Shown here piece by piece: positions 21,397 to 35,400 of a stretch of 64,000 nucleotides of DNA (position 1 is the stretch's first letter; each line of letters starts with the position of its first letter). The DNA is from Hygrocybe punicea (lineage: Eukaryota > Basidiomycota > Agaricomycetes > Agaricales > Hygrophoraceae), in contig OY744461.1 of assembly GCA_963556145.1 (NCBI GenBank), positions 9,062,891 to 9,126,890 of the forward strand. The letters are read 5' to 3'. The translations under genes were made by a program, and so were the position numbers. The notes under the pieces are model-generated. The model searched no databases. It had not been told where the DNA came from and saw only the letters and a list, made by a program, of their open reading frames with translations.

Positions 21397-23269
21397 CAAT
21401 TGCCATTCCCGGATATATGGTTTCCACTTTCGTATTCTGTGCCTACCATTATCCTCCCTGACGATCCGACGACATTCCTCACCTGCATGCGAACTCTGAA
21501 CAATCCCCGATCACAAGACATTTCACTGTTCTCTCTAATCCGACCATCGCCGAAGCACATTCCTTTGGACTTCGACCACAGACCATACGACTTCCCAAAC
21601 AGTGAACCAACCCCTATCGCATATTGTTCACACGACATCGCTTCATTGCAGTACCCGACGACTTGTTCCCACAGCTTGTCACTCGTGCCATGACTCGAAA
21701 CCTGGACCCACATTCATTTAACCTTTTCCATCTATAACCTTGATATCTCCCACACTCGTTTACAATGATACCCTTTCTTGGACGAATACCGACATCAAGT
21801 GGACCTTCTTGTTCCACAAACAGGACAAGACATCGCTCCTCGATACGTCATCAACACAGACATCGTCATCCGGTACAGCTTGTGCTGTTCACATGTCTGA
21901 CCTCGACTAGCCCACTGTCCTAGTTGGTTTTTTCCTTTATACATTCCTTCATTTTCTTTCATACCAACCTTGCCGTTACATCCACACCACCTCAAGACAC
22001 TCTCATCACCAACCCCACACTGGACGATACCCATCTTCGACCCGACCGTGCAATGCACTTGCCAGACTGCGCACTTGCCTGTTGCAGCAAGTGTAGACCC
22101 CGAATAGGCAATTCTGCACATCACATGATCTGATGACAAATCATCCGAGTCATCCGGACCCCCTCTATTCCTCAATGACACCCGGGCCTCCAGTTGGATC
22201 GCGAGAACATCGACATGAGGACGCCTCATGTGCGCCTCATGGTGAACACATGGTGTAGTTGGACATGTTGTGGCTTCATGGTTGCGTTTCTATTTACCTC
22301 CCCTCAAGACCAGTCATTATATATACTGTTCTTGTTGTTGGTTCGGACTTTTTCTTCTTTTCCTTTCTTTACGTTTAGTCTGGTTCTTGGGGCAGACCCC
22401 TTGTCTTGGGTAACCCCCACGGCTCGCAATGACATTAGACCTTGACCCCCCCCACTTGTAGCAGTGTTGTCTTAGTTATAAGCAACAATGAAACTGCTCT
22501 TCTTTCCTCTGAAAACCGATCCCCAGTTAAGTTGATTGTTGCCGGAGCCCGCTGCAGAAGCGATCCGTAACATTTTCTAAAACGGGCGGTAGAGCAATTC
22601 CACACACAATGCCCTGTACGGTGTACACCTTCTCCTCCCTTGCCCTCTCGTTTACCCTGGCTGCATCTCCAGATGGGACAGATGGGGTGTCGATCAGTCG
22701 CCAGGTCGGGGGGTGTTCCATGCTGACAATTTCTAGTCGACGATTCCAATCGGCGGGCTGTCAGTTGGTGCGTGAGCTGTACGTCACCACATGTTTTTGA
22801 TCATAACGTACTTTTGTTGCATTGGCTAACTGACGGTTTTCTCCTTCACTTTGCTCAGATGCGAGTTTCTGTAACGCGGTACCTAGTTGAAGTGGTTCAG
22901 TGTTATCATTTGTTCCGCTATGCTGTACGATAATAAGCTACTTACTTGCACCTTGCAGGTTGTACGTTGGGTCCATCGTTTCACTACGCAATTCTTCAAT
23001 ATCTTGTGGCCATGGGTTTTATTATTTTCTACATCTTATGATTCGCGGGAGGCGCTGATTTTCCTTCTTCCGGACCTCATGTTGTTGCACATGCCGCCAT
23101 GGTTTACAGGGTCTAATTGCCTTCTCCAACGCTCTTGATACGATCCACTCTGTCGGCCTAATCATCCTCGTCATTGCCGTCGCTTCCGTCTGTGCATCCC
23201 ATCTGTGCATCCCATGCACTCTCCCTCAAGCTGCTATTTAATTGTCTCTGCTTTACTTCGTTTCTCAGA

Positions 23270-23600
23270 CGATTTCTTCACTGTCCACCTGAAACATCCT
23301 CTTTTGTATCCAGGCGCTTCTATGTTGTTCCTCCGTGTGTTCCATGTGTTCTCACTCAGACCACTTTAATTGTCGTTTTCCTTTGTATCCATGACATCGT
23401 TTTTGAGTTTCTTCACCGTCAATCTGAAACATTCTCGCCGTTGGACGCCTCTTTTTATCTGGGACTTCACTTCTGCGTTGTGTGTGTTCCTCTCTTAATT
23501 AATTTTGTATCCCTTCACTTCTGACTCAGCGAGTCGCTTCGCCGTCGATCTGAAACATCCTCACTGTTGACCACCTCTCAAATTGTTATCTGAGAAGATA
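23270..23600. repeat. Imperfect tandem repeat, three units
   Basis: The motif ctgaaacat, preceded by a TTC-x-CCGTC-like lead and followed by CTC-x-x-TTG, recurs at 23289, 23425 and 23550 (spacing 136 and 125 bp). The units diverge strongly. No gene is linked to them. Confidence 0.45.
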
Positions 23601-24050
23601 ATGTGTATGAGGGCAAATAGGCTGGGAGATGGAATAGTTTCTATGTCGAGCAGTTGTAACAAATTTTAACTTATTAATATTAATTTCCGGGCCTTGTCTA
23701 TTAATGCCGCATTCAACTTACGTCCGCCACAGTCTCCTTTCTGTGGCGCTGCTTCCTACGGCATTCATGGTGTGTCTCATTATCTTAACGACGCGATGTT
23801 TTGACTTGAATGTGGCAGGGCACGCAGTGTGTATATTCCTCTTTCTTTTTCGCGGAAAGCACTGATGTAGTTCTTTATAAGTTGGCCTTGTACCATCTGC
23901 ACTCCTCAACGCTTGCCAATCTCTTCGTACTCTACAACCGATCGATCTACACTAGCATGTCTACGCGATCTGCGTCGAAACGGTGATATTCGATTTCTTT
24001 CATCTGCCTTAACCGTGCTTGATACTTTGTTTTGTGCGGCTAGTTCTCCG

Positions 24051-26497
24051 ATGAAAAAGGTGGATAAAGTCGTTGCCCTGCCGTCTCCATCTCCGGTTCA
24101 AAAGCAGTAGGTTTTTCACCTTCTGGGATGGTCGTTTTCAACATACTTTTTTGTATAGATCTGGAAAAAAGGAAACTGCGAAGCGAAAGGCAGTCGCCCT
24201 CTCCGACTCTGATATGTTTGTATATTATCTTGTTTCTGTTATTTTTTACCACTGAGGCATATCCACTTATTAGTGAAATTGTCAAGGGTCCGAAAGTTCA
24301 CACCAAAAAAATAAAGTCAGCACCCGCACCCGCTCCAGGCTCTCAAGATTACCAGGAGCTGCCTCCTGTGTCTTTCTCGTACGTGTTCTCTGCTCTCCCT
24401 CGATTCAATGATTTACTCTTGTTGAAATCTAGAGTTGATGCTGCGCTCCTTGACATCAAGTCCTCCCTCGTCTTCGGCAGCGATGCAGATGCCTCCGATT
24501 TGTCTACTGAAGAGGAGGTGGCGAGGTACGAGATGTCTATGGATTTCTTATGCTGTACTGATTGTATACAGGTCCTCTGTCATAAAGGGCAAGACTATGA
24601 GTAAGAAAAACACATCTAGCAAGGGCAACGGCAAGGGCAAAGGCAAGGGTAAGGACACAACTGTGTCTACCCCGACCAGGCAACAATCTCCTATGTAATC
24701 CATCCATTTACGTGCGCTCTTGAATACTGACCGCCCCCAGCTCAGAAACTGGGCACTGTGAAGTCACGCCGTTGCCTGTGAGGGCACGTTCTAGGTAATT
24801 TGTTCTGAGTTTTCCTTATTCTATTGTCTGACTTTTTGTAGTAGAACCAAGGTCAAGTCTGAGAAAGCTCGCCTGATTGAAGAGGGGTATGCCTTTTCTT
24901 CGTGGCCACTCTCTTTGGCTCCGAAAATTTACAATGAGCGTACTGACTTCATCATTTAGAGCACTGTCAGCAAAACCCACAACTGAAATTGCTGTTGATG
25001 ATGAGGAAATCTCCCCCTCGCCTTTGCACCACCAGGAACCGTCAGTGTTTATGCTTATTTTTGTCCATTTGCTGATTGGTTTATCGCAGGGTTGGGAATG
25101 TCGTTGTAAAGGTTGAAAGGGATTCATTGTATGTTTGGATCTTACTAGATTGATATATATTTCTAATCCGTTGCTTATGTAGACCTGGTGTCGTGGACGT
25201 TGCTGGGAGTGGTTCAGATGCTGGTTCGGATTCCGGTTCGGATGTTGTTCCGTGAGTACATATTGAATTTTTTCTATGATGGCTCACTATGGACCAGTAC
25301 TGTCCGAGCCGATCCTGGTGAAGATGGTGTCATTTCAGATTCTTCTGCACCGTCTGCTAGTGCCATCGAGGATGACCCCGTCCTAGCGGTTATGCGCAAG
25401 GACATACAAGACCCGAAACTATACAAAATTTACGAGAACCTCCCTAAACTTCGGTGAGTTTCTAACATTTTTCAATTATATGGATACCTATGTTGTCTGC
25501 AGCCAATTCTGTGACGTCTTAGCCTACCTATCCAACGAGACCGGATCAAGTCGTGTCTCGTTTTCATCTCTTGTCAAAGTTCTTTCTGAGTCTTCTGTAA
25601 TGTATGTACACCGTTTCTCAATTCACTTGTTTGTTTTTTCACTTGTGCCCTTCATAGCTCCGTACTTAAGGGTCTATTATTTGTCAAGTCTGGATTTTAT
25701 GTCAACACAAGCAGAGTTCATCCTGATTACCTTGCTGTCGAGTCACGCCGCTTGAAGATTGCTGGTACAACCAACTACGCGGTGGGGATAATGTTAGGTG
25801 TTATCACGGAGTGTTTCCTTATCGAGCAGGCCATGGCTGGTTCTCAGAATGCGCCATACCCAGTTCACAAGGTCACCATCATTCCTTTCGCACAAGAAAT
25901 GCGGAGGGATACCTCTTTGTGGGGTCAATTATTTGATTTTCATGTGGTGACTGGTTCAGTTTCCGGTTATGGATTCTCCTTCCTTAGCCGTAAGCAGCGT
26001 GCGTCAGATTTTTAATATTATTTCGTGTGGACTGATTTATATTTTTATCCGCTGCAGTTGCGAGTCTTCCTCCATCCCCGTCCAAATCTGGGGGCCTTTT
26101 CGTGACTGTTGCAAGCCCTCTGTCCTCCGGTGTGCAGGGAGAAAGAAGGCGGGGTACATACCCAGCCTCACGTGCATTTGAAGATAAAAGTACATTCTTA
26201 TTCACTGTTCCACCTTGTGGTCTCTTCCCTAACTCAAATGCTTGCGCAGTTCCAATCTATGATGGCCGTCGCAGGGCAGGTCGCGCATTCTCTTTCACGG
26301 ACAAAGATTTCCAGGATCTGTCGGACTTCCCTCTGTTCAAGAATGGATCGCAGGACCTTCCTGCCAATGCGGTAGTTGCTGTTGGCTATACACTGAGCAC
26401 ATATGTTGCTGAGCGATCAGGGTTGACGGTGCTTTCTTCTAATATACAGTTTGCCATCCTCTTGGGTCTCACTGGCGCCGCTCTTGACAAAGCGTAA
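24051..26497 (+). CDS. Intact intron-rich gene, Agaricomycete family of unknown function
   Basis: ATG at 24051 (MKKVDKVVALPSPSPVQK) opens a gene of about 12 exons, with every splice phase consistent and no stop before 26495-26497. The N-terminal third is basic and Lys/Gly/Ser-rich (GKGKGKGKD). The middle is acidic with a GSGSDAGSDSGSD run. The last half is compact: SVLKGLLFVKSGFYVNTSRV, YAVGIMLGVITECFLIEQAM, SLWGQLFDFHVVTGSV, then IPIYDGRRRAGRAFSFTDKD and LPLY-like FPLFKNGSQDLPANAVVAVG with YTLSTY. I recall this C-terminal block from many mushroom proteins; function unknown. It is the only gene between 18 and 56 kb that looks undamaged. Introns are 45-90 bp. Confidence 0.7.
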
Positions 26498-27922
26498 TAT
26501 TGAATTATGTACCGGAGTCGTATTTTGTGCCTTTCTCTGCAATGACATCCTGTGGCCGTGCCCTCATTGAAAACCATGTCCGAGTCGAATTGTCCAGTAA
26601 GCTGCGAATCTTCAGGTCATTCATCTTGCTCTCATTCAATTGGGCGGTATTTATGCTTTCATCCATCGCGGCTTCCCATGGATATCTCATACACCGATGA
26701 TACAGGCCGTGCTTACCCCGGCGCCTCCAACTTGACGATCGGGCCTTAACACTGCGAAATTCTCCAGCGTGCTCGTTACGTTTGATTGTTCTGTTTGATC
26801 CTCACTGTGCTCACACACTCACATCACACACAAAGCTGTTGATAATCAAATATACGTCGCCGATGTCAGGAGTCCATTATACACGCACACCTTGGTCTGC
26901 ATTCTGCATGGCTATTTTACTGACTTGGTTTGCGCACCCCAAACCGTTTCAATATACTCTGGGCAGGGATTCTGGTCACGACCCAATAGCGTTTTGATTT
27001 GCGTACACTGGCTGCCGATTTTGTATAGCCGACTGCGAGACACAGCATTGATATTCATATCGAAAGTGTGGCATCTGTGAGACGTGGAAGGTGAATTGCT
27101 GGCAGTTTGATAGAAGAGGAGAGTCTCAGTACGATTGGAATTGTCCACGGTAGCGTCCGCCATGGTTCTGGCCTCCCGGGCTTGGTAGGTGGAGTAGCTC
27201 GTGGCAGACGTGGATTTGTGCAGATGTGGATTTGTCCAAAGAGAGGTCCATTGTGAGCGCGGTGCTCTTACTAGAGCGCACGGACTTGGGACACGTCGTC
27301 GCTGATACAAGTGTAAGGTTCACTCATGCAGTGCAAGCACGTGTCGCAACCTCGCCTCGAACTCTCAACGCAAAATGCGAGCGTTTCGTTTTCTATGGAT
27401 TATTCCAGCCTTGATAGCTATCCTCACCGTGTCCCAACTCATACTGACTTACATACTGGGCTGTGTGTGGACCTATCCCCGTCTACTTGGAACTTTGACT
27501 CCGTAGGTCTTTTTTTCTCTCCGCTTTGTTATTGACCCCACTGAAGTTCATCCTACAGACTTGATGTTCCTCTCTGCCGGCCTAACTGGAGTATGAATGT
27601 GTAAGTTTTCAACTGTCTTCGATGTGCATTGATTTAGTTTGTCTTCGCTATAGAAACATGTCTTGTTTCATTGGGATGTCGACTGCGTAGGTTTTTTGTA
27701 TTGTTTTATATCATGGCTTAATTGACTATGTGCCTACAGTGTACATACGGCATCATTGCTACAGTCAGATCCCCTCCTGGCAGTGAGTAGTCTCATATTC
27801 GTGAATTCCCCTTACTCATTCTAGGCTTCCACTCTCGCCGCGGTATTCCCAGTTGTCATGCCAAGCCGTCCCCCATCCCCCGGGAGTGTTGACCCTGTGA
27901 GTTTCCTTATGTTATCAAGCCT
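26498..27922. other. Stretch without a clear gene
   Basis: Short plus-strand frames from 27390 (SFSMDYSSLDSYPHRVP, then RPNWSM and KHVLFHWDVDCV, separated by intron-like GT...AG gaps) may be exons of one gene reaching about 28100. I could not join them with confidence. The minus-strand frames at 26900-27320 look like shadows. Confidence 0.3.
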
Positions 27923-30900
27923 ATGTTACCGTGTTTACTGATGGGCAACAGCAAAAACGGCCAACACGCTCAGCTGCCAGATGGTAATTGCACACACCGG
28001 TCATCCACATCTGATGCCGCCCTGCAGAGGGAGTATTCTCGATTATCATGCCACAAATGTTTGTGTTCTCAGGAGACATGGGATGTGTATGTTCCCTCTT
28101 TTTGGCCCTATCCATCATTGCGTTTGTGTATGCTGACTTTCCGCAGGGTAAATATTCAGTCGCTACAAGTTGACCTTATTGCAACGGTCAGTCAAATAAT
28201 TATCACGCAGTATTGCTTAGCTTTCTCACTTGTTTCTCAGACCTTCACTGCAGTAGGTGCTGCTCATAGATATTTTTCTGGCTGTTGCGTGTCTCCATTT
28301 CCCTCGTACCCCATGCCTTTGTGCGTGATGCACATGTCATTTACCCCCTGTGGGTGTCTGTCTTACAAATCCACTGTCTCCGTCAACGTTGTTGACATGT
28401 CCCCTGTCTTCCACATGTCCAATGTCATTGACATGTCACGATCTACTGTTGTGTCTAGTTCTAGCACACTATATCATATTATTGTTTGTGATATGCTCTG
28501 CATAAATCAACACTTGGTGTTACGAGATGCATGTTTGACCACTAGTGTGCATGATCTGCAATTTACTTCAAAGCCTGTTGCATTGGTTATATATTCCCCA
28601 ATTTATCATGTCTATAACATGGCTTCCTACTTGATATTTCAATTTGTTGATATCATACACAATTTGTTGTGTTGGGCCCTCGACTTGGCTTGTTACTTTG
28701 TGTACAATTTGTCATGGTTGTATCATATATTTACTGAGGTGCACATTTGGTTGGTTCACTTTTATGCCATGCCCAAGCATAACATTACTGTCATATGTCG
28801 TACTTTGGCTCTTTATATGTGTCGTAATCAGATGCTACGTCATGATTTCTACGCATTGATTGCTCTTTTACATGATCCACCAAAGATTTCAAAGTTGCAC
28901 AAGTGTGCTAAAAAATGTGCTATGCATGCTTCAACTTTGATTCATTTCCATATCATGGGTGTTCAACTTCCCAGATCTCTGGATCTGTACTGGTTATTCA
29001 TTGCTCGTGACTTATTTTCTGTCCTGAGGTGTTTGTCAGTACATAAGACTATTCATCAATATGGTTCCTGGATATTATGGTCAAAGTCACAAATTCAACC
29101 CCAACACTCCCCTAGCGCATTCACTAAACCTGAAATACATGAAGACAACACTATGCCTACAATGCCATTGGGGGGTGGAAGGTCTCATATATTTCCAGCC
29201 GATCATATACTGCCATATATAGAAAATGGCAATTTTCCTATTGATGCTAAATCATCTTACACTTTTGTTGATTATGTGAAAAAAGACAATATTGTGTCTT
29301 ATCCTGTTAATAAGTTTGTTCATGCAAATATCCCATTTGTTGAGATTATTCCCCACATACCTGGTCATATGGTACATAAGATTGCACAAGTTCACAGCAT
29401 TTCCATGGGCTCTCATGTACTTAAAAAAGACATGTTGGCTTACTTTGAAAATCATGATTGTCTTAATTGTGGTGCATATGTCAGCATATTTTCTGTTACA
29501 ATTAGTCATGCAACAAAGAAACAACAGTGCAAGCCTGCTCCATTAACAGAAACTCAGATTCTGGATCGGCGTAAACGGAAGCGCAACAATTATGCAGCAA
29601 AAAAAGCTCAACAGCATGCATCTAAAAAGTCTGAACAATGCACTTCAAGTCTTTCTGAGGACTGTTCATTGAAATTAGATCAAGTATGTGCTTTCCCTCC
29701 TCCCCCTTTATCCTCAGAATTGGCTAATACTGTTATCTCAGACTTCTGCAGAGATTCAATGCCTAGTACATTTGAAGAATCAGGGTGTGCTGTGTGTGGT
29801 GAATTAACACCATTAACCAAATTGAGCAAAATAAAAAGCATAAAAGGTATGCTTAGTGTTCTTGAAGCACCAGGTATAACAAGAGTTGGACGAAAGAAAT
29901 CAGAAGATAAGATTCGAGAATTTAAGGGCCCTGTTTTAGACTATCAATGTGATAAGATATGTGATGAATGTCGAAGTTGTATAAGAAAAGGCAAAACTCC
30001 TCCACTTGCTTTAGCAAGAGGGCTATGGTTGGGTGTTGTGCCGAAGGAACTGGCTGAGCTGCGTTTTGTGGAAAAGTTGCTTGTATCTCGTATACGTCAC
30101 AATTGTTGCTTTGTGCGTGTTGCTTCAGGCATGAGGAAAATGACATCACATGTGGTTGCTTTTCAGTCACCCATTCCAAAGGTGTATCAGATACTACCAC
30201 CACCAGTTGCTGAACTTGATGATGTTTTAGCCATCTTATTCACTGGGCCTTGTAGGCCAACAGAAAAAGACTTTGAACGAACCCCCTTGCTGGTGCGGAG
30301 GAACCATGTTGCAAGAGCACTTGAATGGCTGAAGCTTAATCATGCTGATTACCATGATTTGGATATATCTTATGAGAATCTTGCAGAATATCCTGAGGTT
30401 GGCCCACCTGTTTCTGTTGAATATCGTCAAAGAGAGACAAACAAAGTATCAGAGGGGACAAGTGTATTTGATAGTGAACTTGAAGATGGTACAGAACATG
30501 GAGACTGTCCTTTTATTGTTCATGGGCTAGCTGGTGAGGACATGGATACTAAGACAGTTAACTCACTAAAAGGGATTGCACTCAGACATCTCAACAGTGG
30601 TGGAAAAATATTGGCAATTGGTCATTCTTCTCAGTATGAATCTATTTACAAGAACCCTGAGCTTTATCCACAGATGTTCCCTTGGTTATTTCCATATGGA
30701 ATGGGTGGTATTGGATCTACATCACTGTCTGATGCTGAACACAAGCGTCACCTTCTGATGTATCATGATAAACGCTTTCAGACAGATATATATTTTCCAT
30801 TTGTTGCTTTCAGCCATGCTCAAGTGAAGGCAAGCACATCTGGTGGTTATCTGCTTGCTGACAAGGCTAAATTCCATGATATAACCAATCGGCTGTTGAG

Positions 30901-32458
30901 TGTTGACCAAAATGTGTTGTCTTCATTGGCCAAAAGGCTGTCGGAAGGTGAAGTTGTTAAACCAGCTAGCCAAGAAGAGAAAGACTGTTACCAAGTAGTA
31001 CGAGACCTTGATCATGTAGGAGCCAAGGTAAGTGGATCCACTACTAGCAAGAAGTTTATGAGAAATGAAATTTGGTCTTTGATTTCATACTGTGGTGCTC
31101 CTTCTTGGTATATTACTTTATCTCCAGCTGATATCAAGCACCCAATTTGTCTGTACTTTGCTGATACAAAAGAGAAGTTTGAACCAAAAATTAGATCAAG
31201 TGATGAGAGAATGCGTCTTATTGCTAGAAATCCAGTTGCTGGTGCACGTTTCTTTCATTTCATGGTTAGTCTATTCATAAAGCATGTTTTGGGTGTAGAT
31301 ACAGATCATCCAGGAATATATGGAGAAACATCAGCTTATTATGGCACAGTTGAGCAGCAAGGACGTCTCACTTTGCATCTTCACATATTAATTTGGATTC
31401 TTGGATGCCTCACTCCAAAAGAGATAAGAAAGCGAATTTTAGATCCTTCTTCAGATTTTCAGAAGAAATTAGTTGAGTATTTGGAGAGTACACATATTGG
31501 TGAATTTCTTACTGGAACAAAGGATGAAGTGCTCACAAATATTGAAAAAGCTTCTCAGTTAGAAAATTATATAGATCCAACACAAACTTTGCCTGAAGCA
31601 CCCCCTAGTGCTTGTGCTAAAATGTGTGGGAATTGTCAGCTGTGTCATCAATGGAATCTATGGCAAGTTAATTATGAGAAAGTGGTAGACGATATTTTGG
31701 CAAAATCCAACATACATCACTGTTCCAGCAACAGGAATAAAGATGGTGCTCAAAATAAATCACGTCAATATGTTGGGTGTATGGATAACAAGTGGGGGAA
31801 ATGTAAAGCAAGGTTTCCACGTCCTGTATTTACTCATACTGAAGTAGACACTGAAACTGGTGCTCTTAACATGAAAAAGGCAGAGCCAATGATTAACACA
31901 ATTACTCCTCTTCTTACTTACTTGTGTCGCTCTAACACAGATGTGAGCTCTCTAAAATCAGGAACTGCAATAAAAGGGGTCATTCTTTATGTGTCTGACT
32001 ACATTACCAAGATTTCCTTAAAAACACATGTTATATTTGACACTATTCGAGCAATGTTTCAAAAAAATAGTGAGATGATTGGTGGTAGTGAGACTCAAAA
32101 GGAGAAAGCACGTAAACTCATGACCAAGATTGTGAACAATCTCAGTGCTAAGATGGAAATTGGTTCACCGATGGCCTGTATGTATCTTTTGCGAAATCCT
32201 GACCATTATACAAATCATAAGTTTGCTCCTTTCTATTGGCAGAGCTACATTCATGAGGCACGACAGGTCTGGAATACTGATGATACTAAGGAGCATGTTG
32301 AAAAGGTAGCCTTGATCAAACGTAGAGATTGTATTATTGGATTGTCCCCTGTTTATGATTACATTTATCGCCCTCAAGAACTGGTGCATATGTGCTTGTA
32401 TGATTGGGTAAGTCGATGCTCAAGAGAGAAACTTTCTGAATCCAAATTAAATAAATAA
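27923..32458 (+). pseudogene. Helitron Rep/N-terminal part
   Basis: The open frame starts at ATG 27923, but its first 80 or so residues look like upstream flank. The Helitron part is clear from about 29400 (KDMLAYFENHDCLNCGAYV). Then come CDECRSCIRKGKTPPLALAR and LWLGVVPKELAELRFVEKLL (DUF6570-like), and YPQMFPWLFPYGMGGIG. The Rep core reads PSWYITLSPADIKHP, with the HUH motif GRLTLHLHILIWI (about 31360-31400) and the catalytic tyrosines in YVSDYITK (about 31987). It is stopped by TAA at 32456-32458; the same frame continues at once in the helicase segment. The role would be nicking and strand transfer in rolling-circle transposition. Confidence 0.82.
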
Positions 32459-35400
32459 AACTATATTGAAGAACTGGCCAGTGTTGCAGATGAGAGTGAG
32501 AATTATGATACATCTTTCATATATCAAGATGAAACAATCATATCTGATATGGACAGTGACAATGCTGTGTCTATGAGTAACTTGAAAATTGAGAAGCCAG
32601 GTAAGAATTATGCAGGCAAAGTTCCAGTTTTGGATGTGACAAATACATCTTCTGCTGGGCTGTTTGCATTTCTTGACCGTCATCCACTTCACAAGTCACA
32701 TGGGACACGTTGTGTAAAAGAAGACAGCATTAAAGTTCCCACCTTTATAGGAGCAACTTTACCACGATGTGATCAAGGTGATCGTGAATATTATTGCTCA
32801 ACCATGCTTGCATTGTTTAGACCTTGGCGTTCTGGACATGACTTGAAAACAAAAGATCAATCTTGGGATGAGTCCTTTTTATCATATAGCTTTACTCTGA
32901 GACAAAGAGAACTTATGAACAATTTTAATATAAAATATGAATGTCTTGATGCTCGTGATGACTTTCATGCCCAGCTTCGTAAAGGTTCAGTTGTCTTGCC
33001 AAGTTGGATTCAAGGTTCTGACTATACATTGGATCATAACAATGATTTGGAGCAAGTGGATGATGACTACATATTTGAAGATGTCTCTGCAAAGTTGGGT
33101 GAAGAGTTTGACACTGAATTTAGGGAAATTGGCAAGCGAGAAAAGAAACGTCAACTTGATATGGCAACTATGCGATCAATAATGACTCACACAGGTTGGA
33201 CAGAGCCTTTATCCACAGAGACATCAGTTGCCCAGTTACCATCACCAGAGATTATCCAAACTGGGAGTCAATGGAAAGCTGTTGTGCAGAAGAAAAGACA
33301 AGATATACTTGAACGTCGTGCAGAAAACCTGCCTGAATATCTGGCACAACCATCAAGTCATCATGATAGCCAGGTTAGAGTTGTTGATAGATCATATCTT
33401 GAAAAGAGTTCTTATTCTGGTAAATCTTTGTTAGCACTAGACAGCATTGTGGAAGAGTTTAGATTAAATGAGGAACAAAAAATAGCATTTTACATTGTTG
33501 CACATCATGCATCCATTGGCAATTCTGAGCAATTGAAAATGCATATTGGAGGTATGGGTGGAACTGGTAAAACACAAGTTTTGAAGGCATTAGTAAAATT
33601 TTTCAAGTCAAAAAATGAAGCTCATCGTTTTGTTATTGTGGCACCTACTGGAACTGCTGCAGCTCTGCTAGCAGGATCTACATATCACTATATGTTTGGA
33701 TTAAATGAGAGTACTGATGAGCAGATATCAATTAAACAACTTTCTCAATTAAGATCATGACTGCTGGGAGTTGATTACATCTTTTTTGATGAAGTTTCAA
33801 TGTTGTCTTGTTGAGATATGTACAGGATTAGTGCAAGGATGGCTAAGATTTTCAATGAAACTGAATTGCCTTGGGGTGGATTAAACATGATATTTGCAGG
33901 GGATTTTGCACAGTTGCCTCCTGCAATTGGGCATGAAAATGCCTCTCTCTATAGCAGAACTGTTGGAGCTTCTTCTACTAGCCACCAAGATCAAGAAGCT
34001 GCCATTGGAAAGGCATTGTGGCACCAGGTTACAACTGTAGTAATACTACGAGAAAACATGAGACAAAGACTTCAAACAAAGGAAGATGCACAACTCAGAC
34101 AGGCTCTTACAAATATGCGATATAAAGCTTGTACTGCTGAAGATATTATCTTCCTGCGGTCACGAATATCAAGCAATCTACCTGGTCGTTCATCAGTAAA
34201 ACATGAAGACTTTAGACAGGTGTCAATAATTACTGCTTTGAATGTTCACAAAGATGAGATCAATCGCTTGGGGTCATTGAGATTTTCTAAGGAAACTGGC
34301 CAATCTCTAGTTGATTTTTATTCTGATGATTCAATAGTTTCAAAAGATAAGAAAAGGGGCAAGTTTTCATCTCAAGCTGCAACTCACAAGTACCATACAT
34401 TATCGGATAATGTTCATAAAGCTCTGTGGAATCAACCTCCTAGTTCAAATTCAAAATGCATCCCTGGAAAACTTTCATTGTGTGTTGGAATGCCTGTTAT
34501 GATCCGGAATAATAGTGCTACTGAGCTATGCATTACGAGAGGCCAAGAAGGCATAGTGCATAGTTGGCAGTCAGTAATAGGTAAGCAAGGTCAGAGAGTA
34601 TTGGACACACTATTTGTAAAGCTACTTAATCCTCCACAAACTGTAAAATTGAATGGACTTCCTGATGATGTTATACCACTAACAAGAACAAGTGTTACTG
34701 TAGACTGTGCACTGCCAGATGATTCATCAATTACAATATCACGTAGTCAGGTGGAGGTACTTCCCAATTTTTCAATGACAGATTTTTCTTCACAAGGAAA
34801 GACAAGGCCCAACAATCCAGTTGATTTAAATAACAGTCAAAGCCATCAATCATATTACACTGCATTATCACGTAGTGCTTCGGCACTTGGCACTGTCATT
34901 TTACAGGGATTTGATGCAAGAAATATAACAGGTGGTGCATCTGGTGCATTACGCCAGGAATTCCGTGAGCTGGAAATTTTAGATGAAATAGTTGGATTGA
35001 GATACAAAGGCAAGCTACCAAGTTCAGTTACTGGTGACCGCAGAAATTCTCTAATTGAGTCCTTTAGAATGTGGAAAGGAAAGCATTATGTTCCAGCAAA
35101 TGTGCACAAGGCAATCCGGTGGAACAAGTCTGATCCATATATTCCAGGTCAAGAGAATGAAGTTCCCTGGCAAGTTCTGGGGAAAAGACAAAAGGATATA
35201 AAAAATATTCCTATCAAGTCAAAATATATTCCTGCTCATGGGAGTTCTCCAGCATTGTTTTGTCAGAATTCTATTATAAAGAGAAAAATAAGTGGGTCTC
35301 GAGTTGCACCTAATAGGAAGAAGTTGAAAACACATCATATTACTTATGACTCTCCATTGACCTCTGTGAGCATTCCTATTGGTACACCTTGGAGCAACAA

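Larger units (their letters stand above)
20900..24050. other. Long stretch with few supportable genes
   Basis: Many short open frames appear but no family is recognised. Two points stand out: a 56-residue frame with one membrane helix (21226-21396) and three imperfect tandem units of about 125-136 bp at 23270-23600. The C-run at 22446-22452 and the pyrimidine-rich tracts look like decayed repeat DNA. Confidence 0.4.
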
